Assembly (NCBI GenBank): GCA_934717185.1
Contig: CAKUYQ010000030.1
Location: 1-29,770, forward strand
Length of the DNA: 29,770 nucleotides
Direction: 5' to 3'
Origin: an uncultured Bacteroidales bacterium
Lineage (GTDB): Bacteria; Bacteroidota; Bacteroidia; Bacteroidales; UBA932
Shown here: positions 22,703-29,770 of the stretch, in pieces
Numbering within the stretch: the stretch's first letter is position 1
How the letters are laid out: each line of letters starts with the position of its first letter
The notes under the pieces: generated by a model
What the model saw: only the letters and a program-made list of their open reading frames with translations
What the model was told of the DNA's origin: nothing
Databases searched by the model: none
Made by a program: the position numbers and the translations under genes

Positions 22703-23608
22703 CTATTTAGCTGTAATGGCTGCAAGGGCAATTGAGTTAAGTTTGGTGTCTATACTGTCTGCACGGCTTGAAAGGACACATGGAGCCTGTGCGCCCGCCA
22801 CCATTGCAGCAAGTTTAACTCCTTTACATAGTTGTGAATTGGTCTTATAAAATACGTTTGCAGATTCTATATTAGGGAATACCAAGCAATCTGCGTCACC
22901 TGCTACAGGGCTTACAAGTTTCTTTATTGCAACAGCCTCCTGAGAAAGAGCAACATCCAAAGCTAAAGGACCATCAATATAGCAGCCTGCGATCTGGCCT
23001 CTTTCGCTCATTTTTGCAATCATAGCAGCCTCAACACATGCAGGCATTCCAACAAGCATCTGCTCTGTTGCAGCTATCATGGCAACCTTTGGTTTTGCGA
23101 TACCAAGAGCCTTTGCAGTATTTACCACGTAGTTTGTCATGGCTATCTTCTGCTTGAAATCCGGAGCAGGAATTACAGCCATATCTGTCATAATGATGAA
23201 CTTATGGTAATTAGGGTTGTAAACGAGTCCAACGTGGCTCAACACAGCCTTTGGAGGTAACAGACCTTTCTCTTTGTTAAGGATACCTCTCATATACTTG
23301 TCTGTACTGCAAAGACCCTTCATTAGAATATCACCATCTCCGTTCTTAACCATCTCTACAGCCTGTGCTATAGATTTTAGTTCATTGTCATTAGGAATGA
23401 TTGTGAATATAGACGGATCTATATTCTCCTGTGTACAAACCTGGTTAATCATCTTTTCGTCACCAACAAGAATACCATCCACTATTCCTGCTTTGATAGC
23501 AAGGGAAACTGCTGTGATTGTATGGTCGTCAACAGCCCATGCAGCAACCAATTTTTTCTTTGGTTTATTCCTGAGCTGTTCAAATAGCTCTTCGAAATTT
23601 GAAATCAT
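22703..23608 (-). CDS. ptb: Phosphate butyryltransferase
   Basis: 301 residues of the phosphate acetyl/butyryltransferase family. It exchanges CoA on butyryl-CoA for phosphate, giving butyryl phosphate for Buk. Visible family features are the AWAVDDHT N-terminal region, DGDILMKGL in the middle, and the C-terminal DCLVFPNIESANVFYK. Length fits Ptb (about 300) and not Pta. It is the first gene of ptb-buk-flavoprotein. The only upstream box I see is a one-mismatch TATTGTTG (23663-23656), a weak candidate. Isobutyryl- or isovaleryl-CoA from amino acids are plausible substrates (inference). Confidence 0.93.
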   Translation of the reverse strand: MISNFEELFEQLRNKPKKKLVAAWAVDDHTITAVSLAIKAGIVDGILVGDEKMINQVCTQENIDPSIFTIIPNDNELKSIAQAVEMVKNGDGDILMKGLCSTDKYMRGILNKEKGLLPPKAVLSHVGLVYNPNYHKFIIMTDMAVIPAPDFKQKIAMTNYVVNTAKALGIAKPKVAMIAATEQMLVGMPACVEAAMIAKMSERGQIAGCYIDGPLALDVALSQEAVAIKKLVSPVAGDADCLVFPNIESANVFYKTNSQLCKGVKLAAMVAGAQAPCVLSSRADSIDTKLNSIALAAITAK

Positions 23609-23659
23609 ATTAATTAATATTGTGTTGTAAGTTTAAATTCTATTATTTCGGCAACCAAC

Positions 23660-23686
23660 AATAAATGCTAAGGTGCAACATTTATT
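23660..23686 (-). repeat. A/T-rich inverted repeat between ackA and ptb
   Basis: AATAAATG (23660-23667) and CATTTATT (23679-23686) form an 8-bp stem with an 11-base loop just after the ackA stop. There is no T-run after it, so terminator function is uncertain; read-through from ackA into ptb-buk is possible. Confidence 0.35.
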
Positions 23687-23688
23687 AT

Positions 23689-24894
23689 TTATTTTACCAA
23701 CTTCATTGTTTCTTGAGCTATAACAAGCTCTTCATTTGTAGTCACTGTTGTAACAATAACCTTGGATCCCGGTTTAGTGAGGACAACATCCTTGCCTCTT
23801 ACACCATCGTTAGCAGATTTGTCAAAATCAACTCCAAGATAACCGAGTTGTGAACAAACCGCCTCTCTGGTATCAGGGTCATTCTCCCCTATACCTCCGG
23901 TAAATACAATAAGATCTACACCATTCATTACAGCAGCGTATGCACCTATATATTTTAGAACACTGTAACGGAACATATCCAATGTAAGCTGCGCTCTGTT
24001 GTTACCGGCCTCTGCTGCACTCTCAACATCTCTTGCATCGGACGAAACTCCGGAAATACCAAGGAATCCACTCTCTTTATTAAGTACTTTGCTTACAGCC
24101 TTATCATCCATTCCGTATTTAGACTCGAGGAATGGTATGATGCCCGGATCTATACTGCCGCATCTCGTTCCCATTACAACACCCTCCATTGGGGTAAAGC
24201 CCATGGATGTATCTACAGACTTACCGTTAAGAACAGCTGTAACAGAACCACCATTTCCAAGGTGGCAGGTTATGATTTTTGAGTTATTAAAGTCTATACC
24301 GGCAATTTTAGCAGATTTTTCAGCAACAAACCTATGACTGGTGCCATGGAATCCATATCTGCGTACCTTGTCCCTTACATAATACTCGTATGGGATTGGG
24401 TACATATATGCCTTCTCAGGCATAGTCTGATGGAATGAAGTATCAAAAACTGCTACTTGCGGAACCTCCGGAAGCAGAGACCTCACTGCCATTATGCCTA
24501 ACAGATTTGCAGGGTTGTGCAAAGGCGCAAGTTCGCAGCATTTTTCAATGCCCTCTATTACCTCACTGTGAACTACTTTACTACTATTGAAAATATCTCC
24601 TCCATGAGCAACTCTATGGCCAACAGCATTAATCTCCTTCAATGAACCTAATACCCCATGGTCAGGCGAAACAAGAAGATCTAGCACACTCTTGATACCC
24701 TCTGTGTGATTGGGAATCGGGGCATCAATCACAAGCTTATCCTTACCCTGCACTCTATGAGTTATTTCGCCAATTTCTAATCCGATACGTTCAACAAGAC
24801 CTTTAGCCAGAAGAGAGTAATCGGAATCAGATTTCATATCCAAAACCTGATACTTCAAAGATGAACTTCCACAGTTCAGCACTAATATTACCAT
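23689..24894 (-). CDS. ackA: Acetate kinase
   Basis: 401 residues. N-terminal LVLNCGSSSLKYQV phosphate loop, VAHRVAHGG-type segment (GHRVAHGGDIF), FDTSFHQTMP, YGFHGTSHRFV, HLGNGGSVTAV and the C-terminal FTGGIGEN are all in the expected order and spacing. It makes acetate and ATP from acetyl phosphate. No pta lies beside it; instead ptb-buk follows 80 bases downstream on the same strand, so this locus groups the last steps of acetate and butyrate formation. A -7 box lies at 24980-24987. Confidence 0.97.
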   Translation of the reverse strand: MVILVLNCGSSSLKYQVLDMKSDSDYSLLAKGLVERIGLEIGEITHRVQGKDKLVIDAPIPNHTEGIKSVLDLLVSPDHGVLGSLKEINAVGHRVAHGGDIFNSSKVVHSEVIEGIEKCCELAPLHNPANLLGIMAVRSLLPEVPQVAVFDTSFHQTMPEKAYMYPIPYEYYVRDKVRRYGFHGTSHRFVAEKSAKIAGIDFNNSKIITCHLGNGGSVTAVLNGKSVDTSMGFTPMEGVVMGTRCGSIDPGIIPFLESKYGMDDKAVSKVLNKESGFLGISGVSSDARDVESAAEAGNNRAQLTLDMFRYSVLKYIGAYAAVMNGVDLIVFTGGIGENDPDTREAVCSQLGYLGVDFDKSANDGVRGKDVVLTKPGSKVIVTTVTTNEELVIAQETMKLVK

Positions 24895-24979
24895 ACAAAC
24901 ATACTTTAGAACCGCCCGAATCCTATTCTTTAGGCATAGAACCCAAACAGTTTATTAATAAATAGCTCAAATTGTATAA

Positions 24980-24987
24980 CAAATATA
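24980..24987 (-). promoter_or_regulatory. Candidate ackA promoter -7 box
   Basis: Minus-strand TATATTTG (24987-24980) is a perfect box giving a leader of about 80 bases; no matching -33 box is seen. It is preferred to CAAACATA at 24896-24903, which lies 1 base from the start codon. Confidence 0.4.
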
Positions 24988-25034
24988 TATACATTTAGTA
25001 TAATTACATAAAAAACTTACACTAATTTAAACAA

Positions 25035-25931
25035 TCATACAGAATCTGTAAGGGATGATACTATTACTTTCAACGCCTTTGGATGAATTGTCGCAACTAT
25101 ATCCCTCTCCATAGAGCTGCTCTCACCATCAAATTGAATCAGCCCATCGCGCTCACGTCTAATTACAACTTTTTTACATCTGTATGTATCTATATACTCC
25201 GAATACATGATGGTTTTTAGGAAAAGCTCTGCCGTGAGCACAGGCATATAGACAAGAGGTGCCCTTTTCCATATTACCATATCTAACATTCCGTCAGACG
25301 CATCCGCAGCAGGGGCTATAAACGCATTATTCCCCCATTGGGCACAATTGGCGAAAGTAATAAGAAAAGCTTTTGTAGAGAACCTATGCCCATCTATATC
25401 TATTTCATAATGTTCACGTCTATACTTCAAATATTCTTTAGTGCATGTCTCCATATATGTAAAAAGCCCTCTTGTCCCTGCATTATTGAATTTAGCCCCT
25501 ACAACAGCCTCAAAACCAAGCCCGGCCGTGCAGAAGAAATATTGATCATTTATCTTTCCGGCATCTATTTCCTTATACCTATCATCCAAGATAACATCCA
25601 CGGCTTTTTGGTACACCATAGGAATTTTAAGATGTCTTGCCATTCCATTTCCAGAACCAACAGGAATAATTCCAAGTCTTACATCACTGTCTATAAGCGC
25701 CTTTGCAACTTGATTTACAGTACCGTCTCCACCTATAGCAACAACAACATCAAATCCCTCATTTTTAAATCTTTCTGCAGCATTAAACGGATCCTGCGCA
25801 GATGCTGTTGTGTAATACACAGCATTCCAAACCGCGTTGCCATCTAACTTAGAATGAAGATATTCCACAATCTTTTCCTTGTGAGATGTTCCCGAGATTG
25901 GATTAACTATGAATGCTATCTTTTTTTCCAT
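25035..25931 (-). CDS. Diacylglycerol/sphingoid-type lipid kinase (DagK_cat family)
   Basis: 298 residues. The catalytic domain has the IVNPISGTSHKEKI start, the nucleotide-binding GGDGTVNQV and PVGSGNGMARHL, and a C-terminal beta-sandwich with DASDGMLDMVI and IQFDGES. Predicted to phosphorylate a lipid such as diacylglycerol or a sphingoid base at the inner membrane. Bacteroidales make sphingolipids, so a sphingoid substrate is possible but not shown. It is divergent from the ComEC-like gene. A perfect -7 box ends 5 bases before its ATG, which suggests a leaderless message. Confidence 0.9.
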   Translation of the reverse strand: MEKKIAFIVNPISGTSHKEKIVEYLHSKLDGNAVWNAVYYTTASAQDPFNAAERFKNEGFDVVVAIGGDGTVNQVAKALIDSDVRLGIIPVGSGNGMARHLKIPMVYQKAVDVILDDRYKEIDAGKINDQYFFCTAGLGFEAVVGAKFNNAGTRGLFTYMETCTKEYLKYRREHYEIDIDGHRFSTKAFLITFANCAQWGNNAFIAPAADASDGMLDMVIWKRAPLVYMPVLTAELFLKTIMYSEYIDTYRCKKVVIRRERDGLIQFDGESSSMERDIVATIHPKALKVIVSSLTDSV

Positions 25932-25936
25932 ATTTG

Positions 25937-25944
25937 CAAATATA
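25937..25944 (-). promoter_or_regulatory. Lipid kinase promoter -7 box, very close to the start codon
   Basis: Minus-strand TATATTTG (25944-25937) with only CAAAT before the ATG at 25931. Transcription would start on or next to the A of the start codon. Confidence 0.5.
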
Positions 25945-25985
25945 TATCAATTTTACTACTTTTAAGAAAAATTTTGCAGTAGGAT

Positions 25986-27068
25986 ATGTGGGGAGACAAA
26001 ACAAAATATTATCTATTTCCTTTTCTTGCAGGAATTGCAGTATCAAAAATCTGCTTTTCCTTTTCAAATGACAATGTACATAACTTTACTACATTCAACT
26101 GCGTCATAATTGCAGTTATATTGCCATTATTGTTGTTATCATTAATGACATATTACTTATATAACAGGCAGTATGACAATATTTTTTATTCAGCAGTCGT
26201 TCTTCTTTTCATTTTAGGCTATAATTCCCATCACTTCTATAATACAAACAGAATTGAGATAAAAAGCGATCTTATAATCTGCATAAAAAACCAATGCATT
26301 GATGTGTGTGATGGTCTATCTTCAAAATACGCATATTATGTAAAGGCTCTGCTCTTTGGAGAGAGGAGCGGCATTCCGAATGCAGAAAAGGATCTTTTCA
26401 TCAAGACAGGTACACTCCATCTGTTTGCGCTTTCAGGACTTCATGCAGGTATTGTATATTCAATGATATATTATGCGTTTTACCCATTTAAACTCTTTAA
26501 AGCCAAATGGGTACATCCCTATATATGCTGTACTTCACTTATATTGTACGCAATAATATCAGGCTCAAGCAGTTCTGTAATGCGAGCAGCCGTAATGATA
26601 ACAATATACAACATAAGTAAAATAGCTTTGATAGACGGTTCTAAAGGTAATGTTCTGCTTACAACTGCATTTATACTAAGTCTACTTTCTCCTAATTCAA
26701 TATTTGAAGCCGGATTCCAATTGTCCTTTGCTGCCATGTTCGGCATTTTCTATATATACCCATATCTCAAAAGATGTATATGGAATTTTAATCTACCTAA
26801 GCCAATACGGTATCTTTTGAATCTGTCATCTATAACATTATCTTGCCAAATCTCTACATTTCCAATAAGTCTGTTCTATTTTGGCAGTATCTCTCCTGTA
26901 TTTATTTTGGGAAATATAGTGGCAGTTCCACTAGTTTCCATAATAATATATGTCTCTATCTGCACATTGATTCTACAGCGCCCTCTAATCCTGTTCCATT
27001 GCATGGATTGGCTTCTTACGCTGTTGTTTGATATACTATTATATATTATAAATTTATTAGGAAACTAA
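25986..27068 (+). CDS. Minimal ComEC/Rec2-like membrane channel protein
   Basis: 360 residues, about half the usual length. Two or three N-terminal membrane helices (about 8-80) are followed by only about 35 polar residues, then the Competence domain with its hallmarks: ALLFGERSGIP, HLFALSGLHAGI (145-156), SSSVMRAAVM, and EAGFQLSFAAMFGI. The usual N-terminal OB-fold domain (DUF4131) is missing and there is no C-terminal metallo-beta-lactamase domain. The stop at 27066-27068 is followed by A/T-rich non-coding DNA with no shifted remainder, so this is not a visible frameshift. ComEC conducts single-stranded DNA across the inner membrane. Whether this short form does is unknown. Confidence 0.85.
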   Translation: MWGDKTKYYLFPFLAGIAVSKICFSFSNDNVHNFTTFNCVIIAVILPLLLLSLMTYYLYNRQYDNIFYSAVVLLFILGYNSHHFYNTNRIEIKSDLIICIKNQCIDVCDGLSSKYAYYVKALLFGERSGIPNAEKDLFIKTGTLHLFALSGLHAGIVYSMIYYAFYPFKLFKAKWVHPYICCTSLILYAIISGSSSSVMRAAVMITIYNISKIALIDGSKGNVLLTTAFILSLLSPNSIFEAGFQLSFAAMFGIFYIYPYLKRCIWNFNLPKPIRYLLNLSSITLSCQISTFPISLFYFGSISPVFILGNIVAVPLVSIIIYVSICTLILQRPLILFHCMDWLLTLLFDILLYIINLLGN

Positions 27069-27142
27069 TTTTACACTAAAAGTTTTTAAGATTTTAATTA
27101 AATATTCTTAAAATTATATTCTATTTTTCGTATAATTTTACA

Positions 27143-27150
27143 TAGCTTTG
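27143..27150 (+). promoter_or_regulatory. RRM gene promoter -7 box
   Basis: TAGCTTTG matches TAnnTTTG and gives a leader of about 50 bases before the ATG at 27207. The leader contains GGAG at 27161-27164. No correctly spaced -33 box is visible. Confidence 0.5.
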
Positions 27151-27206
27151 CGGATGTATAGGAGAAACAGAACTACCAAAAACACTAAACAATTATTATT
27201 AGTACA

Positions 27207-27461
27207 ATGAACATTTTTGTTTCAAGTCTGAGCTTTAGTGCTAAGAAAGAGGACTTAGCGGCTCTATTTGCAACCTACGGTGAAGTTACTTCATCGAGGA
27301 TTATTATGAACAAGGAAACTCACAGATCGAGAGGGTACGGGTTTGTAGAGATGCCTAACGAAGGCGAGGCTCTGAGAGCTATTAAAGAGCTTAATGGCGC
27401 TGAACACATGGGACGCACTATTAATGTCGCTCCGGCGCACGAAAGACCTGGGAAAAGGTAA
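27207..27461 (+). CDS. Single-RRM RNA-binding protein
   Basis: 84 residues consisting of almost nothing but one RNA recognition motif: RNP2 as IFVSSL (residues 3-8), RNP1 as RGYGFVEM, and the beta4 strand INVAPA, ending in a short basic tail. Small RRM proteins are abundant in Bacteroidetes, where they have been described as global post-transcriptional regulators (the Rbp proteins of Bacteroides). It is cytoplasmic and probably binds many mRNAs. It has its own promoter, a roughly 50-base leader and a perfect terminator hairpin, so it is a monocistronic unit. Confidence 0.93.
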   Translation: MNIFVSSLSFSAKKEDLAALFATYGEVTSSRIIMNKETHRSRGYGFVEMPNEGEALRAIKELNGAEHMGRTINVAPAHERPGKR

Positions 27462-27480
27462 TTTAAGGTTACATAGACTT

Positions 27481-27509
27481 AAAGAGGGTGGCACAAAGTC
27501 ACCCTCTTT
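27481..27509 (+). terminator. Bidirectional terminator between the RRM gene and DPP11 gene
   Basis: A perfect 10-bp stem, AAAGAGGGTG (27481-27490) with CACCCTCTTT (27500-27509) and a 9-base loop, followed by a T-rich run. It lies 20 bases after the RRM stop and 9 bases from the stop of the converging S46 peptidase, so it can end both transcripts. Confidence 0.85.
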
Positions 27510-27517
27510 CTTTAAAA

Positions 27518-29551
27518 TTACTCTATTACCATCTCATCCAACAGGCGTTGTGCTCCGGCCAATTTATCTATAAGAAAAAGTGCATATCTTATATCCAAAG
27601 CAATATTCCTACAATAATCGGGGTCAAATACCACATCACTCATTGTACCTTCCCACACTCTGTCGAAGTTAACACCTATAAGCTTTCCATCCTTGTCTAT
27701 AACCGGGCTGCCCGAATTTCCTCCTGTCGTATGGTTTGTAGCAATAAATGCTACAGGCACGGTTCCATTAACATTCCATCTTCCAAAATCTTTTGAAGCA
27801 TAAAGCTGTCTTAACTTCTCCGGAACATTATAATCGTATATGTTAGGGTTGTCCTTCTGCATAATACCATCCAATGTAGATACAGGTGTATAATATACTG
27901 CATCAGACGGGCTATATCCTTTTACATTACCGTACGCAACCCTTAAAGTAGAGTTAGCATCGGGATAAAACACTCTGTTTCCGTTAATTGCTTCATTAAA
28001 CTCTATCTGTGCCTTCATATATGTGCGGTAAAGCAGATTGATCTCATTAAAGACAGTTTTAATTATTGGTGCCAAGTTCGCCTTAAAGAAGCTGTTTGTC
28101 TCATCATATATCTCTTTTGCTTTAACCATGGCTGCACTGTCGGGAAGATTATCAAATGAGTAAAGATCATCTGCCCATTTCTCAACCGAGCCAAATTTTG
28201 CAATTTGTGACTTAAAGAAATCAGACTGGTACTTCTGAGGAACATCCTCTGCGTATGTGCTATACAGAGCTATGAACACATCCTTATCTATAGGCTTGTA
28301 GTAATCCTTTTCAAAAATTTCTCTATTTTGGCCATTACCTCCGGCATACTTAATAAGTTCTACAGCATTCAACGCCTCTTTTTGGTAATCCTCAACCAAC
28401 CAGATTTCTGAAACAGACGTATACAATTCATGGAATCTCTCAACAATTCCGCTATATGCAGGCTTCTCCTTAGCCCACTCTGCAAATCGCTTCTCATACT
28501 CCTGTTTTTCAGCTACGGTGTTGAGTCTCTTTATTCCTTTCATCTCCCCCTGCCATTTTTTCCATGCATTTGCAACAGATGCATTCTTGGAGGCATATTT
28601 TATTCTCACAGCATTGTCTTTCTCCATTTCACGCTTTTGGATATCCAAAATCTTTGTTCTCAATTTAATTTTTGCAGGATTTGAAACATATGCAATCTGT
28701 CTTACCGCATCTGAATGCAGATACTCGTTTGTTCTTCCCGGATAGCCGTAAACCATTGTAAAATCTCCCTCCTTTATTCCGCTTGCATTTATTGTAAAGA
28801 ATCTCTTAGCCTTAAAAGGGACATTATTAGGTGAATATTCCGCAGGCTCATTGTTCTCATCTGCGTATATTCTAAACAGAGAGAAGTCTCCTGTGTGCCT
28901 TGGCCACATCCAGTTATCTGTATCTCCACCAAATTTTCCTATACTTGCAGGTGGAGCACCAACTAATCTTACATCTGGGTACACTTTGTATACATATAGG
29001 AAATACTGATTTCCGTAATATAGAGGCAAAACTCTGGCCATAAGGCCTTTGCCTCCTGTTGCATATACAGAATCCAAAATCTTATTGGTATTCTTCTTTA
29101 TTAATGCATTCCTCTTCTCCTCTGTCATTTTGGCTTTAACACCTTTAAGTACGCTTGAGGTAACATCTTTCATGTTATCCAAAAAGGATACTACAAGGCT
29201 CTTGTTTGGGAGTTCATCCTTTAGTGTCTCTGCCCAAAAGCCGTTTTTGAGGTAATCGTGCTCCACAGAACTGTGAGACTGAATCTGGCTGAATCCGCAA
29301 TGATGGTTGGTAATAAGCAATCCGTTTGGTGATATAAGCTCTCCTGTGCATCCCCCTCCAAAATGCACTATGGCATCCTTTATTGATGAACCGTTAATAC
29401 TGTAAATGTCTTCCGCCGACAATTTAAGGCCTTTGCACTGCATATCCTTTATACGTTGGGCTATCTGCGACGGTAGCCACATTCCCTCGTCAGCGCACAA
29501 ATTAAAAGAGACAAGCGCCAAGATTGTCAAATAAATAAGTTTCTTAGTCAT
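27518..29551 (-). CDS. dpp11: S46 dipeptidyl-peptidase, DPP11-type (Asp/Glu specific)
   Basis: 677 residues. The signal peptide is about residues 1-20 (ending LCA before DEGMW), so it is exported. The chymotrypsin-like triad is visible: His in ITNHHCGF (83-84), Asp in MWPRHTGDFSLF, and the nucleophile Ser613 in GGNSGSP. Eighteen residues past it is Arg631 in NFDRVWEG. This is the position of Arg673 in P. gingivalis DPP11, which sets preference for Asp/Glu at P1, where DPP7 has Gly. It removes dipeptides from peptide N-termini in the periplasm. It is monocistronic, with a -7 box at 29592-29599 and a shared terminator. Confidence 0.9.
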   Translation of the reverse strand: MTKKLIYLTILALVSFNLCADEGMWLPSQIAQRIKDMQCKGLKLSAEDIYSINGSSIKDAIVHFGGGCTGELISPNGLLITNHHCGFSQIQSHSSVEHDYLKNGFWAETLKDELPNKSLVVSFLDNMKDVTSSVLKGVKAKMTEEKRNALIKKNTNKILDSVYATGGKGLMARVLPLYYGNQYFLYVYKVYPDVRLVGAPPASIGKFGGDTDNWMWPRHTGDFSLFRIYADENNEPAEYSPNNVPFKAKRFFTINASGIKEGDFTMVYGYPGRTNEYLHSDAVRQIAYVSNPAKIKLRTKILDIQKREMEKDNAVRIKYASKNASVANAWKKWQGEMKGIKRLNTVAEKQEYEKRFAEWAKEKPAYSGIVERFHELYTSVSEIWLVEDYQKEALNAVELIKYAGGNGQNREIFEKDYYKPIDKDVFIALYSTYAEDVPQKYQSDFFKSQIAKFGSVEKWADDLYSFDNLPDSAAMVKAKEIYDETNSFFKANLAPIIKTVFNEINLLYRTYMKAQIEFNEAINGNRVFYPDANSTLRVAYGNVKGYSPSDAVYYTPVSTLDGIMQKDNPNIYDYNVPEKLRQLYASKDFGRWNVNGTVPVAFIATNHTTGGNSGSPVIDKDGKLIGVNFDRVWEGTMSDVVFDPDYCRNIALDIRYALFLIDKLAGAQRLLDEMVIE
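28138..28151 (+). repeat. TGTCGGGA word, long form (copy 11)
   Basis: Full 14-mer TGTCGGGAAGATTA in the S46 peptidase gene; coding strand reads Asn-Leu-Pro-Asp-Ser. Confidence 0.7.
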
Positions 29552-29591
29552 TATTGTTAATGTTTATATGATTTTAGTTTATAATCTTCTC

Positions 29592-29599
29592 CAAAGATA
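29592..29599 (-). promoter_or_regulatory. S46 peptidase promoter -7 box
   Basis: Minus-strand TATCTTTG (29599-29592) matches TAnnTTTG, with a leader of about 35 bases. TTTC at 29621-29618 lies 18 bases upstream as a weak -33 candidate. Confidence 0.45.
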
Positions 29600-29734
29600 G
29601 CTATTTCATTCCAATAAGAAACTATTTTGGCCTTACGTAAAGTTGTTTTAAGAAGTATTTTGCAGGTATATTGTTATTTTAAAAAAGGCTTTACTAATTT
29701 CCCATCTTTGACACTTCGGATGGTAGAAAAGGGA

Positions 29735-29770
29735 CAAAAAATGCCGCTACAGATAGCTGTAGGGGCATTT
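29735..29770 (-). terminator. Terminator of a leftward gene beyond the right edge
   Basis: A 14-bp stem with one G-G mismatch (29739-29752 with 29757-29770, 4-base loop) is followed on the minus strand by a run of six T. The direction implies that a gene to the right of the window ends here. Confidence 0.75.

Noticed and set aside
24896..24903. Minus-strand TATGTTTG as an ackA promoter
   Set aside because: Ends 1 base before the start codon, so transcription would begin inside the gene.
25338..25847. 169-residue plus-strand ORF opposite the lipid kinase
   Set aside because: Antisense to intact catalytic motifs; no family resemblance.
27488..27796. 102-residue plus-strand ORF downstream of the RRM gene
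   Set aside because: Begins inside the terminator stem and runs antisense to the S46 peptidase.
1..29770. CRISPR array, insertion sequence, prophage or tRNA gene
   Set aside because: No regularly spaced repeats, transposase or integrase motifs, or cloverleaf sequences seen in the intergenic gaps.

Overview
The window looks like chromosome from a low-G+C (about 40%) member of the Bacteroidales. Four things point there. Promoters carry TAnnTTTG -7 boxes, in the two best cases with a TTTG-like -33 box exactly 19 bases upstream. The primary sigma factor is a short 286-residue RpoD without region 1.1. There is a free-standing bacterial RRM protein, and an S46 dipeptidyl-peptidase. No tRNA, CRISPR array, insertion sequence or phage gene was found; apart from one small lipoprotein/radical-SAM pair the content is core housekeeping.

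Layout. Bases 1-173 read leftward and look like the promoter and leader of an rRNA operon whose 16S gene would lie beyond the left edge. Facing right are a Cys-motif lipoprotein-like protein with a short PflA-like radical SAM enzyme, then polyprenol-phosphate mannosyltransferase, dihydroorotase and an EamA transporter. From 4918 to 17640 nearly everything is on the minus strand: clcA-like/tex, a small acidic conserved protein, an alanine symporter-argS-ygiQ run, and rpoD followed by an M3 peptidyl-dipeptidase lipoprotein. rpoD is divergent from dnaN, which leads rightward into a DnaQ-like exonuclease and a degenerate FAH-fold protein. A leftward block follows: ackA, then ptb-buk-HI0933 flavoprotein, with a lipid kinase upstream. 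A stripped-down ComEC protein and the RRM protein face right, and a DPP11-type S46 peptidase faces left to the right edge.

Physiology. The S46 dipeptidyl-peptidase, M3 peptidyl-dipeptidase, Na+/alanine symporter, phosphotransbutyrylase-butyrate kinase and acetate kinase fit a peptide- and amino-acid-fermenting lifestyle that gains ATP from acetyl- and (iso)butyryl-phosphate. This is inferred from gene content.

Most unusual observations. (1) The octamer TGTCGGGA occurs 11 times by hand count, in several reading frames and once between genes; four copies extend to an identical 14-mer. This suggests a DNA-level signal (Chi-, segregation- or uptake-like). (2) The Cys-motif/internal-lipobox/CarboxypepD_reg protein is coupled to a radical SAM activase with no glycyl-radical enzyme nearby. 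(3) An FAH-fold protein has lost its expected metal ligands. (4) A ComEC protein is reduced to its membrane channel domain. (5) A DnaA-box-like site lies in the spacer of the predicted rpoD promoter.
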